NCBI RefSeq assembly: GCF_026213295.1
Contig: NC_079423.1
Location: 11,979,787 to 12,043,786 of the forward strand
DNA length: 64,000 nucleotides
Origin: Gadus chalcogrammus
Lineage: Eukaryota > Chordata > Actinopteri > Gadiformes > Gadidae
Direction: 5' to 3'
Translations under genes and position numbers: made by a program
Shown: in pieces, positions 1 through 12,126 of the stretch
How positions within the stretch are numbered: the first letter of the stretch is position 1
Layout: every line of letters starts with the position of its first letter
The notes under the pieces: model-generated
The model's input: the letters and a program-made list of their open reading frames with translations, nothing else
What the model was told of the DNA's origin: nothing
The model's database searches: none

Positions 1-411
1 TTAAGCAACATACAAAAACTGACAACGTCTCTCAAAACTATTTTTGTGAAACATGAGGACAGTATAGTGATACTGCCAGCAGGGAGCACCAGAGAGCTGA
101 ACCGACAGTTGTACATTTCTTAAACTTTCACCAACACAAACACGCACGCTCACTTCAGATCATGGGAGGACGTCAAAAAATCACCACCCATTCTCTGACA
201 CTTTAACCGTTAACCTTGGTTCAAACATTTAACATCACACGCACACGCAGTGTATTTCAGATAATTAATGAATTCAGATGTCACAATGATCGTTTACATG
301 GATAAGGAGTCCTACTGAATCAATTACTGCCGTTTATATCTAACTAATGATTGTTTTTGTAAAAGTGTAACGTCGAGCCTCAGCAGCTTTCTCACTCCTT
401 ATGTGCTACTG

Positions 412-418
412 TATAAAA
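412..418 (+). promoter_or_regulatory. TATA-like upstream element of 5S gene (reference unit)
   Basis: tataaaa at -31 to -25 of the 5S gene. A TATA-like motif at about this distance is a known feature of fish 5S spacers and assists pol III initiation. It is kept in nearly all units. The unit starting at 55990 reads tatgaaa instead. Confidence 0.75.
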
Positions 419-442
419 CCTGGTTTTGCGCCTGCACTAATT

Positions 443-562
443 GCTTACGGCCATACCACCCTGAACACGCCCGATCTCGTCTGATCTCGGAAGCTAAGCA
501 GGGTCGGGCCTGGTTAGTACTTGGATGGGAGACCGCCTGGGAATACCAGGTGCTGTAAGCTT
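443..562 (+). rRNA. 5S rRNA, unit 1 (reference copy)
   Basis: Encodes 5S ribosomal RNA of the large ribosomal subunit, transcribed by RNA polymerase III. The 120 nt begin GCTTACGGCC and end GCTGTAAGCTT; the two ends pair as helix I, as in other vertebrate 5S RNAs. The internal promoter parts are in place: A box +50 to +64 (agctaagcagggtcg), intermediate element +67 to +72 (cctggt) and C box +80 to +97 (tggatgggagaccgcctg). A TATA-like box lies at -31 and a T-run begins at +119. The start was set from the first base of helix I. The copies below are compared with this one. -80 marker A. Confidence 0.97.
492..539 (+). promoter_or_regulatory. 5S internal control region (A box, intermediate element, C box)
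   Basis: A box 492-506, intermediate element 509-514 and C box 522-539, at the standard +50 to +97 positions. This region is known to bind TFIIIA and then TFIIIC and TFIIIB. It is intact in the uniform units, altered in several copies after 44.8 kb (for example 47791 and 56628), and interrupted in the copies cut at +92. Confidence 0.85.
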
Positions 563-571
563 TTTCTTTTT
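561..571 (+). terminator. Pol III T-run terminator (reference unit)
   Basis: Five T, one C, then five T at the 3' end of the 5S gene, a typical pol III stop. Some diverged copies have changes here, such as an A at the start of the run after 7028 and 47910. Confidence 0.85.
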
Positions 572-1090
572 CAACTCGAGCTCATTGACTCCGTGGCCTA
601 CCGTGGCGTACCGTGACCTGATGTTTACTGCCAACCGCTTTGGAGGATTTAAGCAACATACAAAAACTGACAACGTCTCTCAAAACTATTTTTGTGAAAC
701 ATGAGGACAGTATAGTGATACTGCCAGCAGGGAGCACCAGAGAGCTGAACCGACAGTTGTACATTTCTTAAACTTTCACCAACACAAACACGCACGCTCA
801 CTTCAGATCATGGGAGGACGTCAAAAAATCACCACCCATTCTCTGACACTTTAACCGTTAACCTTGGTTCAAACATTTAACATCACACGCACACGCAGTG
901 TATTTCAGATAATTAATGAATTCAGATGTCACAATGATCGTTTACATGGATAAGGAGTCCTACTGAATCAATTACTGCCGTTTATATCTAACTAATGATT
1001 GTTTTTGTAAAAGTGTAACGTCGAGCCTCAGCAGCTTTCTCACTCCTTATGTGCTACTGTATAAAACCTGGTTTTGCGCCTGCACTAATT
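563..1090 (+). repeat. Non-transcribed spacer (reference, 528 bp)
   Basis: Spacer between two 5S genes. In order it holds the T-run, an imperfect 10-bp repeat present three times (591-620, ccgtggccta, ccgtggcgta, ccgtgacctg), a stretch without recognisable features, an ACGC-rich tract near 886-897 and the TATA-like box near 1060. A 60-codon minus-strand reading frame lies across its first half in nearly every unit but has no coding character. All other spacers in the window are versions of this one. I see no transposon or RNA gene inside it. Confidence 0.85.
591..620 (+). repeat. 10-bp imperfect tandem repeat that sets the unit length
   Basis: Three imperfect 10-mers in the 648-bp units; the 638-bp units keep only two. 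Loss of exactly one copy explains the two unit lengths (for example near 5130, 21230, 46730 and 53580). Confidence 0.85.
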
Positions 1091-1210
1091 GCTTACGGCC
1101 ATACCACCCTGAACACGCCCGATCTCGTCTGATCTCGGAAGCTAAGCAGGGTCGGGCCTGGTTAGTACTTGGATGGGAGACCGCCTGGGAATACCAGGTG
1201 CTGTAAGCTT
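1091..1210 (+). rRNA. 5S rRNA, unit 2
   Basis: Reads as the reference copy; -80 A. Confidence 0.96.
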
Positions 1211-1738
1211 TTTCTTTTTCAACTCGAGCTCATTGACTCCGTGGCCTACCGTGGCGTACCGTGACCTGATGTTTACTGCCAACCGCTTTGGAGGATTTAA
1301 GCAACATACAAAAACTGACAACGTCTCTCAAAACTATTTTTGTGAAACATGAGGACAGTATAGTGATACTGCCAGCAGGGAGCACCAGAGAGCTGAACCG
1401 ACAGTTGTACATTTCTTAAACTTTCACCAACACAAACACGCACGCTCACTTCAGATCATGGGAGGACGTCAAAAAATCACCACCCATTCTCTGACACTTT
1501 AACCGTTAACCTTGGTTCAAACATTTAACATCACACGCACACGCAGTGTATTTCAGATAATTAATGAATTCAGATGTCACAATGATCGTTTACATGGATA
1601 AGGAGTCCTACTGAATCAATTACTGCCGTTTATATCTAACTAATGATTGTTTTTGTAAAAGTGTAACGTCGAGCCTCAGCAGCTTTCTCACTCCTTATGT
1701 GCTACTGTATAAAACCTGGTTTTGCGCCTGCACTAATT

Positions 1739-1858
1739 GCTTACGGCCATACCACCCTGAACACGCCCGATCTCGTCTGATCTCGGAAGCTAAGCAGGGT
1801 CGGGCCTGGTTAGTACTTGGATGGGAGACCGCCTGGGAATACCAGGTGCTGTAAGCTT
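1739..1858 (+). rRNA. 5S rRNA, unit 3
   Basis: Reads as the reference copy; -80 A. Confidence 0.96.
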
Positions 1859-2386
1859 TTTCTTTTTCAACTCGAGCTCATTGACTCCGTGGCCTACCGT
1901 GGCGTACCGTGACCTGATGTTTACTGCCAACCGCTTTGGAGGATTTAAGCAACATACAAAAACTGACAACGTCTCTCAAAACTATTTTTGTGAAACATGA
2001 GGACAGTATAGTGATACTGCCAGCAGGGAGCACCAGAGAGCTGAACCGACAGTTGTACATTTCTTAAACTTTCACCAACACAAACACGCACGCTCACTTC
2101 AGATCATGGGAGGACGTCAAAAAATCACCACCCATTCTCTGACACTTTAACCGTTAACCTTGGTTCAAACATTTAACATCACACGCACACGCAGTGTATT
2201 TCAGATAATTAATGAATTCAGATGTCACAATGATCGTTTACATGGATAAGGAGTCCTACTGAATCAATTACTGCCGTTTATATCTAACTAATGATTGTTT
2301 TTGTAAGAGTGTAACGTCGAGCCTCAGCAGCTTTCTCACTCCTTATGTGCTACTGTATAAAACCTGGTTTTGCGCCTGCACTAATT

Positions 2387-2506
2387 GCTTACGGCCATAC
2401 CACCCTGAACACGCCCGATCTCGTCTGATCTCGGAAGCTAAGCAGGGTCGGGCCTGGTTAGTACTTGGATGGGAGACCGCCTGGGAATACCAGGTGCTGT
2501 AAGCTT
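2387..2506 (+). rRNA. 5S rRNA, unit 4
   Basis: Reads as the reference copy; -80 G. Confidence 0.96.
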
Positions 2507-3034
2507 TTTCTTTTTCAACTCGAGCTCATTGACTCCGTGGCCTACCGTGGCGTACCGTGACCTGATGTTTACTGCCAACCGCTTTGGAGGATTTAAGCAA
2601 CATACAAAAACTGACAACGTCTCTCAAAACTATTTTTGTGAAACATGAGGACAGTATAGTGATACTGCCAGCAGGGAGCACCAGAGAGCTGAACCGACAG
2701 TTGTACATTTCTTAAACTTTCACCAACACAAACACGCACGCTCACTTCAGATCATGGGAGGACGTCAAAAAATCACCACCCATTCTCTGACACTTTAACC
2801 GTTAACCTTGGTTCAAACATTTAACATCACACGCACACGCAGTGTATTTCAGATAATTAATGAATTCAGATGTCACAATGATCGTTTACATGGATAAGGA
2901 GTCCTACTGAATCAATTACTGCCGTTTATATCTAACTAATGATTGTTTTTGTAAGAGTGTAACGTCGAGCCTCAGCAGCTTTCTCACTCCTTATGTGCTA
3001 CTGTATAAAACCTGGTTTTGCGCCTGCACTAATT

Positions 3035-3154
3035 GCTTACGGCCATACCACCCTGAACACGCCCGATCTCGTCTGATCTCGGAAGCTAAGCAGGGTCGGG
3101 CCTGGTTAGTACTTGGATGGGAGACCGCCTGGGAATACCAGGTGCTGTAAGCTT
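3035..3154 (+). rRNA. 5S rRNA, unit 5
   Basis: Reads as the reference copy; -80 G. Confidence 0.96.
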
Positions 3155-3682
3155 TTTCTTTTTCAACTCGAGCTCATTGACTCCGTGGCCTACCGTGGCG
3201 TACCGTGACCTGATGTTTACTGCCAACCGCTTTGGAGGATTTAAGCAACATACAAAAACTGACAACGTCTCTCAAAACTATTTTTGTGAAACATGAGGAC
3301 AGTATAGTGATACTGCCAGCAGGGAGCACCAGAGAGCTGAACCGACAGTTGTACATTTCTTAAACTTTCACCAACACAAACACGCACGCTCACTTCAGAT
3401 CATGGGAGGACGTCAAAAAATCACCACCCATTCTCTGACACTTTAACCGTTAACCTTGGTTCAAACATTTAACATCACACGCACACGCAGTGTATTTCAG
3501 ATAATTAATGAATTCAGATGTCACAATGATCGTTTACATGGATAAGGAGTCCTACTGAATCAATTACTGCCGTTTATATCTAACTAATGATTGTTTTTGT
3601 AAGAGTGTAACGTCGAGCCTCAGCAGCTTTCTCACTCCTTATGTGCTACTGTATAAAACCTGGTTTTGCGCCTGCACTAATT

Positions 3683-3802
3683 GCTTACGGCCATACCACC
3701 CTGAACACGCCCGATCTCGTCTGATCTCGGAAGCTAAGCAGGGTCGGGCCTGGTTAGTACTTGGATGGGAGACCGCCTGGGAATACCAGGTGCTGTAAGC
3801 TT
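3683..3802 (+). rRNA. 5S rRNA, unit 6
   Basis: Reads as the reference copy; -80 G. Confidence 0.96.
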
Positions 3803-4330
3803 TTTCTTTTTCAACTCGAGCTCATTGACTCCGTGGCCTACCGTGGCGTACCGTGACCTGATGTTTACTGCCAACCGCTTTGGAGGATTTAAGCAACATA
3901 CAAAAACTGACAACGTCTCTCAAAACTATTTTTGTGAAACATGAGGACAGTATAGTGATACTGCCAGCAGGGAGCACCAGAGAGCTGAACCGACAGTTGT
4001 ACATTTCTTAAACTTTCACCAACACAAACACGCACGCTCACTTCAGATCATGGGAGGACGTCAAAAAATCACCACCCATTCTCTGACACTTTAACCGTTA
4101 ACCTTGGTTCAAACATTTAACATCACACGCACACGCAGTGTATTTCAGATAATTAATGAATTCAGATGTCACAATGATCGTTTACATGGATAAGGAGTCC
4201 TACTGAATCAATTACTGCCGTTTATATCTAACTAATGATTGTTTTTGTAAAAGTGTAACGTCGAGCCTCAGCAGCTTTCTCACTCCTTATGTGCTACTGT
4301 ATAAAACCTGGTTTTGCGCCTGCACTAATT

Positions 4331-4450
4331 GCTTACGGCCATACCACCCTGAACACGCCCGATCTCGTCTGATCTCTGAAGCTAAGCAGGGTCGGGCCTG
4401 GTTAGTACTTGGATGGGAGACCGCCTGGGAATACCAGGTGCTGTAAGCTT
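4331..4450 (+). rRNA. 5S rRNA, unit 7
   Basis: One change from the reference, G to T at +47, just before the A box; -80 A. Confidence 0.95.
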
Positions 4451-4977
4451 TTTCTTTTTCAACTCGAGCTCATTGACTCCGTGGCCTACCGTGGCGTACC
4501 GTGACCTGATGTTTACTGCCAACCGCTTTGGAGGATTTAAGCAACATACAAAAACTGACAACGTCTCTCAAAACTATTTTTGTGAAACATGAGGACAGTA
4601 TAGTGATACTGCCAGCAGGGAGCACCAGAGAGCTGAACCGACAGTTGTACATTTCTTAAACTTTCACCAACACAAACACGCACGCTCACTTCAGATCATG
4701 GGAGGACGTCAAAAAATCACCACCCATTCTCTGACACTTTAACCGTTAACCTTGGTTCAAAATATTAACATCACACGCACACGCAGTGTATTTCAGATAA
4801 TTAATGAATTCAGATGTCACAATGATCGTTTACATGGATAAGGAGTCCTACTGAATCAATTACTGCCGTTTATATCTAACTAATGATTGTTTTTGTAAAG
4901 TGTAACGTCGAGCCTCAGCAGCTTTCTCACTCCTTATGTGCTACTGTATAAAACCTGGTTTTGCGCCTGCACTAATT

Positions 4978-5098
4978 GCTTACGGCCATACCACCCTGAA
5001 CACGCCCGATCTCGTCTGATCTCGGAAGCTAAGCAGGGTCGGGCCTGGTTAGTAACTTGGATGGGAGACCGCCTGGGAATACCAGGTGCTGTAAGCTT
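4978..5098 (+). rRNA. 5S rRNA, unit 8 (121 nt)
   Basis: One extra A between the intermediate element and the C box (gtaacttgg), which would change promoter spacing. One A is missing near -80. The following spacer is of the short, 638-bp class. The indels may be sequencing errors, given the nearby gap. Confidence 0.88.
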
Positions 5099-5615
5099 TT
5101 TCTTTTTCAACTCGAGCTCATTGACTCCGTGGCGTACCGTGACCTGATGTTTACTGCCAACCGCTTTGGAGGATTTAAGCAACATACAAAAACTGACAAC
5201 GTCTCTCAAAACTATTTTTGTGAAACATGAGGACAGTATAGTGATACTGCCAGCAGGGAGCACCAGAGAGCTGAACCGACAGTTGTACATTTCTTAAACT
5301 TTCACCAACACAAACACGCACGCTCACTTCAGATCATGGGAGGACGTCAAAAATCACCACCCATTCTCTGACACTTTAACCGTTAACCTTGGTTCAAACA
5401 TTTAACATCACACGCACACGCAGTGTATTTCAGATAATTAATGAATTCAGATGTCACAATGATCGTTTACATGGATAAGGAGTCCTACTGAATCAATTAC
5501 TGCCGTTTATATCTAACTAATGATTGTTTTTGTAAAAGTGTAACGTCGAGCCTCAGCAGCTTTCTCACTCCTTATGTGCTACTGTATAAAACCTGGTTTT
5601 GCGCCTGCACTAATT

Positions 5616-5735
5616 GCTTACGGCCATACCACCCTGAACACGCCCGATCTCGTCTGATCTCGGAAGCTAAGCAGGGTCGGGCCCGGTTAGTACTTGGATG
5701 GGAGACCGCCTGGGAATACCAGGTGCTGTAAGCTT
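5616..5735 (+). rRNA. 5S rRNA, unit 9
   Basis: T to C at +69 inside the intermediate element; otherwise as the reference; -80 A. Confidence 0.94.
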
Positions 5736-6262
5736 TTTCTTTTTCAACTCGAGCTCATTGACTCCGTGGCCTACCGTGGCGTACCGTGACCTGATGTTTA
5801 CTGCCAACCGCTTTGGAGGATTTAAGCAACATACAAAAACTGACAACGTCTCTCAAAACTATTTTTGTGAAACATGAGGACAGTATAGTGATACTGCCAG
5901 CAGGGAGCACCAGAGAGCTGAACCGACAGTTGTACATTTCTTAAACTTTCACCAACACAAACACGCACGCTCACTTCAGATCATGGGAGGACGTCAAAAA
6001 ATCACCACCCATTCTCTGACACTTTAACCGTTAACCTTGGTTCAAACATTTAACATCACACGCACACGCAGTGTATTTCAGATAATTAATGAATTCAGAT
6101 GTCACAATGATCGTTTACATGGATAAGGAGTCCTACTGAATCAATTACTGCCGTTTATATCTAACTAATGATTGTTTTTGTAAAGTGTAACGTCGAGCCT
6201 CAGCAGCTTTCTCACTCCTTATGTGCTACTGTATAAAACCTGGTTTTGCGCCTGCACTAATT

Positions 6263-6383
6263 GCTTACGGCCATACCACCCTGAACACGCCCGATCTCGT
6301 CTGATCTCGGAAGCTAAGCAGGGTCGGGCCTGGTTAGTACTTGGATGGGAGGACCGCCTGGGAATACCAGGTGCTGTAAGCTT
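6263..6383 (+). rRNA. 5S rRNA, unit 10 (121 nt)
   Basis: One extra G within the C box (gggaggacc). One A is missing near -80. Confidence 0.88.
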
Positions 6384-6908
6384 TTTCTTTTTCAACTCGA
6401 GCTCATTGACTCCGTGGCCTACCGTGGCGTACCGTGACCTGATGTTTACTGCCAACCGCTTTGGAGGATTTAAGCAACATACAAAACTGACAACGTCTCT
6501 CAAAACTATTTTTGTGAAACATGAGGACAGTATAGTGATACTGCCAGCAGGGAGCACCAGAGAGCTGAACCGACAGTTGTACATTTCTTAAACTTTCACC
6601 AACACAAACACGCACGCTCACTTCAGATCATGGGAGGACGTCAAAAAATCACCACCCATTCTCTGACACTTTAACCGTTAACCTTGGTTCAAACATTTAA
6701 CATCACACGCACACGCAGTGTATTTCAGATAATTAATGAATTCAGATGTCACAATGATCGTTTACATGGATAAGGAGTCCTACTGAATCAATTACTGCCG
6801 TTTATATCTAACTAATGATTGTTTTTGTAAAGTGTAACGTCGAGCCTCAGCAGCTTTCTCACTCCTTATGTGCTACTGTATAAAACTGGTTTTGCGCCTG
6901 CACTAATT

Positions 6909-7028
6909 GCTTACGGCCATACCACCCTGAACACGCCGATCTCGTCTGATCTCGGAAGCTAAGCAGGGTCGGGCCCTGGTTAGTACTTGGATGGGAGACC
7001 GCCTGGGAATACCAGGTGCTGTAAGCAT
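6909..7028 (+). rRNA. 5S rRNA, unit 11
   Basis: Lost one C near +28 and gained one C near +68, so the length stays 120. The 3' end reads gcat instead of gctt. Last copy before the N gap. Confidence 0.88.
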
Positions 7029-7244
7029 TTTCTTTTTCAACTCGAGCTCATTGACTCCGTGGCCTACCGTGGCGTACCGTGACCTGATGTTTACTGCCAA
7101 CCGCTTTGGAGGATTTTAAGCAACATACAAAAACTGACAACGTCTCTCAAAACTATTTTTGTGAAACATGAGGACAGTATAGTGATACTGCCAGCAGGGA
7201 GCACCAGAGAGCTGAACCGACAGTTGTACATTTCTTAAACTTTC

Positions 7245-7344
7245 NNNNNNNNNNNNNNNNNNNNNNNNNNNNNNNNNNNNNNNNNNNNNNNNNNNNNNNN
7301 NNNNNNNNNNNNNNNNNNNNNNNNNNNNNNNNNNNNNNNNNNNN
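7245..7344. other. Assembly gap (100 N)
   Basis: Exactly 100 unknown bases. The distance between the flanking 5S starts (6909 and 7471) is 562, of which 462 are real bases, so a 648-bp unit lacks about 186 bp here. The N run is therefore a placeholder, and the true gap could be 186 bp or that plus whole units. Confidence 0.95.
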
Positions 7345-7470
7345 GAATCAATTACTGCCGTTTATATCTAACTAATGATTGTTTTTGTAAAAGTGTAACG
7401 TCGAGCCTCAGCAGCTTTCTCACTCCTTATGTGCTACTGTATAAAACCTGGTTTTGCGCCTGCACTAATT

Positions 7471-7590
7471 GCTTACGGCCATACCACCCTGAACACGCCC
7501 GATCTCGTCTGATCTCGGAAGCTAAGCAGGGTCGGGCCTGGTTAGTACTTGGATGGGAGACCGCCTGGGAATACCAGGTGCTGTAAGCTT
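7471..7590 (+). rRNA. 5S rRNA, unit 12
   Basis: Reads as the reference; -80 A; +146 C. No indels although it directly follows the gap. Confidence 0.96.
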
Positions 7591-8118
7591 TTTCTTTTTC
7601 AACTCGAGCTCATTGCCTCCGTGGCCTACCGTGGCGTACCGTGACCTGATGTTTACTGCCAACCGCTTTGGAGGATTTAAGCAACATACAAAAACTGACA
7701 ACGTCTCTCAAAACTATTTTTGTGAAACATGAGGACAGTATAGTGATACTGCCAGCAGGGAGCACCAGAGAGCTGAACCGACAGTTGTACATTTCTTAAA
7801 CTTTCACCAACACAAACACGCACGCTCACTTCAGATCATGGGAGGACGTCAAAAAATCACCACCCATTCTCTGACACTTTAACCGTTAACCTTGGTTCAA
7901 ACATTTAACATCACACGCACACGCAGTGTATTTCAGATAATTAATGAATTCAGATGTCACAATGATCGTTTACATGGATAAGGAGTCCTACTGAATCAAT
8001 TACTGCCGTTTATATCTAACTAATGATTGTTTTTGTAAAAGTGTAACGTCGAGCCTCAGCAGCTTTCTCACTCCTTATGTGCTACTGTATAAAACCTGGT
8101 TTTGCGCCTGCACTAATT

Positions 8119-8238
8119 GCTTACGGCCATACCACCCTGAACACGCCCGATCTCGTCTGATCTCGGAAGCTAAGCAGGGTCGGGCCTGGTTAGTACTTGG
8201 ATGGGAGACCGCCTGGGAATACCAGGTGCTGTAAGCTT
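8119..8238 (+). rRNA. 5S rRNA, unit 13
   Basis: Reads as the reference; -80 A. Confidence 0.96.
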
Positions 8239-8766
8239 TTTCTTTTTCAACTCGAGCTCATTGACTCCGTGGCCTACCGTGGCGTACCGTGACCTGATGT
8301 TTACTGCCAACCGCTTTGGAGGATTTAAGCAACATACAAAAACTGACAACGTCTCTCAAAACTATTTTTGTGAAACATGAGGACAGTATAGTGATACTGC
8401 CAGCAGGGAGCACCAGAGAGCTGAACCGACAGTTGTACATTTCTTAAACTTTCACCAACACAAACACGCACGCTCACTTCAGATCATGGGAGGACGTCAA
8501 AAAATCACCACCCATTCTCTGACACTTTAACCGTTAACCTTGGTTCAAACATTTAACATCACACGCACACGCAGTGTATTTCAGATAATTAATGAATTCA
8601 GATGTCACAATGATCGTTTACATGGATAAGGAGTCCTACTGAATCAATTACTGCCGTTTATATCTAACTAATGATTGTTTTTGTAAAAGTGTAACGTCGA
8701 GCCTCAGCAGCTTTCTCACTCCTTATGTGCTACTGTATAAAACCTGGTTTTGCGCCTGCACTAATT

Positions 8767-8886
8767 GCTTACGGCCATACCACCCTGAACACGCCCGATC
8801 TCGTCTGATCTCGGAAGCTAAGCAGGGTCGGGCCTGGTTAGTACTTGGATGGGAGACCGCCTGGGAATACCAGGTGCTGTAAGCTT
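8767..8886 (+). rRNA. 5S rRNA, unit 14
   Basis: Reads as the reference; -80 A. Confidence 0.96.
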
Positions 8887-9414
8887 TTTCTTTTTCAACT
8901 CGAGCTCATTGACTCCGTGGCCTACCGTGGCGTACCGTGACCTGATGTTTACTGCCAACCGCTTTGGAGGATTTAAGCAACATACAAAAACTGACAACGT
9001 CTCTCAAAACTATTTTTGTGAAACATGAGGACAGTATAGTGATACTGCCAGCAGGGAGCACCAGAGAGCTGAACCGACAGTTGTACATTTCTTAAACTTT
9101 CACCAACACAAACACGCACGCTCACTTCAGATCATGGGAGGACGTCAAAAAATCACCACCCATTCTCTGACACTTTAACCGTTAACCTTGGTTCAAACAT
9201 TTAACATCACACGCACACGCAGTGTATTTCAGATAATTAATGAATTCAGATGTCACAATGATCGTTTACATGGATAAGGAGTCCTACTGAATCAATTACT
9301 GCCGTTTATATCTAACTAATGATTGTTTTTGTAAAAGTGTAACGTCGAGCCTCAGCAGCTTTCTCACTCCTTATGTGCTACTGTATAAAACCTGGTTTTG
9401 CGCCTGCACTAATT

Positions 9415-9534
9415 GCTTACGGCCATACCACCCTGAACACGCCCGATCTCGTCTGATCTCGGAAGCTAAGCAGGGTCGGGCCTGGTTAGTACTTGGATGG
9501 GAGACCGCCTGGGAATACCAGGTGCTGTAAGCTT
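9415..9534 (+). rRNA. 5S rRNA, unit 15
   Basis: Reads as the reference; -80 A. Confidence 0.96.
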
Positions 9535-10062
9535 TTTCTTTTTCAACTCGAGCTCATTGACTCCGTGGCCTACCGTGGCGTACCGTGACCTGATGTTTAC
9601 TGCCAACCGCTTTGGAGGATTTAAGCAACATACAAAAACTGACAACGTCTCTCAAAACTATTTTTGTGAAACATGAGGACAGTATAGTGATACTGCCAGC
9701 AGGGAGCACCAGAGAGCTGAACCGACAGTTGTACATTTCTTAAACTTTCACCAACACAAACACGCACGCTCACTTCAGATCATGGGAGGACGTCAAAAAA
9801 TCACCACCCATTCTCTGACACTTTAACCGTTAACCTTGGTTCAAACATTTAACATCACACGCACACGCAGTGTATTTCAGATAATTAATGAATTCAGATG
9901 TCACAATGATCGTTTACATGGATAAGGAGTCCTACTGAATCAATTACTGCCGTTTATATCTAACTAATGATTGTTTTTGTAAAAGTGTAACGTCGAGCCT
10001 CAGCAGCTTTCTCACTCCTTATGTGCTACTGTATAAAACCTGGTTTTGCGCCTGCACTAATT

Positions 10063-10182
10063 GCTTACGGCCATACCACCCTGAACACGCCCGATCTCGT
10101 CTGATCTCGGAAGCTAAGCAGGGTCGGGCCTGGTTAGTACTTGGATGGGAGACCGCCTGGGAATACCAGGTGCTGTAAGCTT
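10063..10182 (+). rRNA. 5S rRNA, unit 16
   Basis: Reads as the reference; -80 A. Confidence 0.96.
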
Positions 10183-10710
10183 TTTCTTTTTCAACTCGAG
10201 CTCATTGACTCCGTGGCCTACCGTGGCGTACCGTGACCTGATGTTTACTGCCAACCGCTTTGGAGGATTTAAGCAACATACAAAAACTGACAACGTCTCT
10301 CAAAACTATTTTTGTGAAACATGAGGACAGTATAGTGATACTGCCAGCAGGGAGCACCAGAGAGCTGAACCGACAGTTGTACATTTCTTAAACTTTCACC
10401 AACACAAACACGCACGCTCACTTCAGATCATGGGAGGACGTCAAAAAATCACCACCCATTCTCTGACACTTTAACCGTTAACCTTGGTTCAAACATTTAA
10501 CATCACACGCACACGCAGTGTATTTCAGATAATTAATGAATTCAGATGTCACAATGATCGTTTACATGGATAAGGAGTCCTACTGAATCAATTACTGCCG
10601 TTTATATCTAACTAATGATTGTTTTTGTAAAAGTGTAACGTCGAGCCTCAGCAGCTTTCTCACTCCTTATGTGCTACTGTATAAAACCTGGTTTTGCGCC
10701 TGCACTAATT

Positions 10711-10830
10711 GCTTACGGCCATACCACCCTGAACACGCCCGATCTCGTCTGATCTCGGAAGCTAAGCAGGGTCGGGCCTGGTTAGTACTTGGATGGGAGA
10801 CCGCCTGGGAATACCAGGTGCTGTAAGCTT
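10711..10830 (+). rRNA. 5S rRNA, unit 17
   Basis: Reads as the reference; -80 A. Confidence 0.96.
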
Positions 10831-11358
10831 TTTCTTTTTCAACTCGAGCTCATTGACTCCGTGGCCTACCGTGGCGTACCGTGACCTGATGTTTACTGCC
10901 AACCGCTTTGGAGGATTTAAGCAACATACAAAAACTGACAACGTCTCTCAAAACTATTTTTGTGAAACATGAGGACAGTATAGTGATACTGCCAGCAGGG
11001 AGCACCAGAGAGCTGAACCGACAGTTGTACATTTCTTAAACTTTCACCAACACAAACACGCACGCTCACTTCAGATCATGGGAGGACGTCAAAAAATCAC
11101 CACCCATTCTCTGACACTTTAACCGTTAACCTTGGTTCAAACATTTAACATCACACGCACACGCAGTGTATTTCAGATAATTAATGAATTCAGATGTCAC
11201 AATGATCGTTTACATGGATAAGGAGTCCTACTGAATCAATTACTGCCGTTTATATCTAACTAATGATTGTTTTTGTAAGAGTGTAACGTCGAGCCTCAGC
11301 AGCTTTCTCACTCCTTATGTGCTACTGTATAAAACCTGGTTTTGCGCCTGCACTAATT

Positions 11359-11478
11359 GCTTACGGCCATACCACCCTGAACACGCCCGATCTCGTCTGA
11401 TCTCGGAAGCTAAGCAGGGTCGGGCCTGGTTAGTACTTGGATGGGAGACCGCCTGGGAATACCAGGTGCTGTAAGCTT
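11359..11478 (+). rRNA. 5S rRNA, unit 18
   Basis: Reads as the reference; -80 G. Confidence 0.96.
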
Positions 11479-12006
11479 TTTCTTTTTCAACTCGAGCTCA
11501 TTGACTCCGTGGCCTACCGTGGCGTACCGTGACCTGATGTTTACTGCCAACCGCTTTGGAGGATTTAAGCAACATACAAAAACTGACAACGTCTCTCAAA
11601 ACTATTTTTGTGAAACATGAGGACAGTATAGTGATACTGCCAGCAGGGAGCACCAGAGAGCTGAACCGACAGTTGTACATTTCTTAAACTTTCACCAACA
11701 CAAACACGCACGCTCACTTCAGATCATGGGAGGACGTCAAAAAATCACCACCCATTCTCTGACACTTTAACCGTTAACCTTGGTTCAAACATTTAACATC
11801 ACACGCACACGCAGTGTATTTCAGATAATTAATGAATTCAGATGTCACAATGATCGTTTACATGGATAAGGAGTCCTACTGAATCAATTACTGCCGTTTA
11901 TATCTAACTAATGATTGTTTTTGTAAGAGTGTAACGTCGAGCCTCAGCAGCTTTCTCACTCCTTATGTGCTACTGTATAAAACCTGGTTTTGCGCCTGCA
12001 CTAATT

Positions 12007-12126
12007 GCTTACGGCCATACCACCCTGAACACGCCCGATCTCGTCTGATCTCGGAAGCTAAGCAGGGTCGGGCCTGGTTAGTACTTGGATGGGAGACCGC
12101 CTGGGAATACCAGGTGCTGTAAGCTT
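12007..12126 (+). rRNA. 5S rRNA, unit 19
   Basis: Reads as the reference; -80 G and +146 C together. Confidence 0.96.

Larger units (their letters stand above)
1..7244 (+). repeat. 5S rDNA tandem array, segment 1 (units 1-11)
   Basis: Head-to-tail 5S rDNA units with a 648-bp period (5S starts at 443, 1091, 1739 and so on). The first seven units are almost identical. From about 4.74 kb onward single-base indels accumulate towards the N gap at 7245 (for example an extra base near 5054 and another near 6350, and a lost base near 6936). The unit starting at 4978 is 638 bp because it lacks one copy of a 10-bp motif. Confidence 0.97.

Noticed and set aside
582..764. A 60-codon minus-strand reading frame in nearly every unit (MYNCRFSS start), longer in the short units
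   Set aside because: It lies in the non-transcribed spacer, its conservation follows from array homogenisation, it changes its end with every 10-bp difference, and it has no recognisable domain.
827..880. B-box-like ggttcaaac in the spacer, suggesting a tRNA-derived SINE
   Set aside because: No A box at the right distance and no tRNA-like fold around it; the match is partial.
6223..6591. Plus-strand reading frames that run through the 5S gene
   Set aside because: They only open when a one-base indel shifts the frame and they cover known rRNA sequence.
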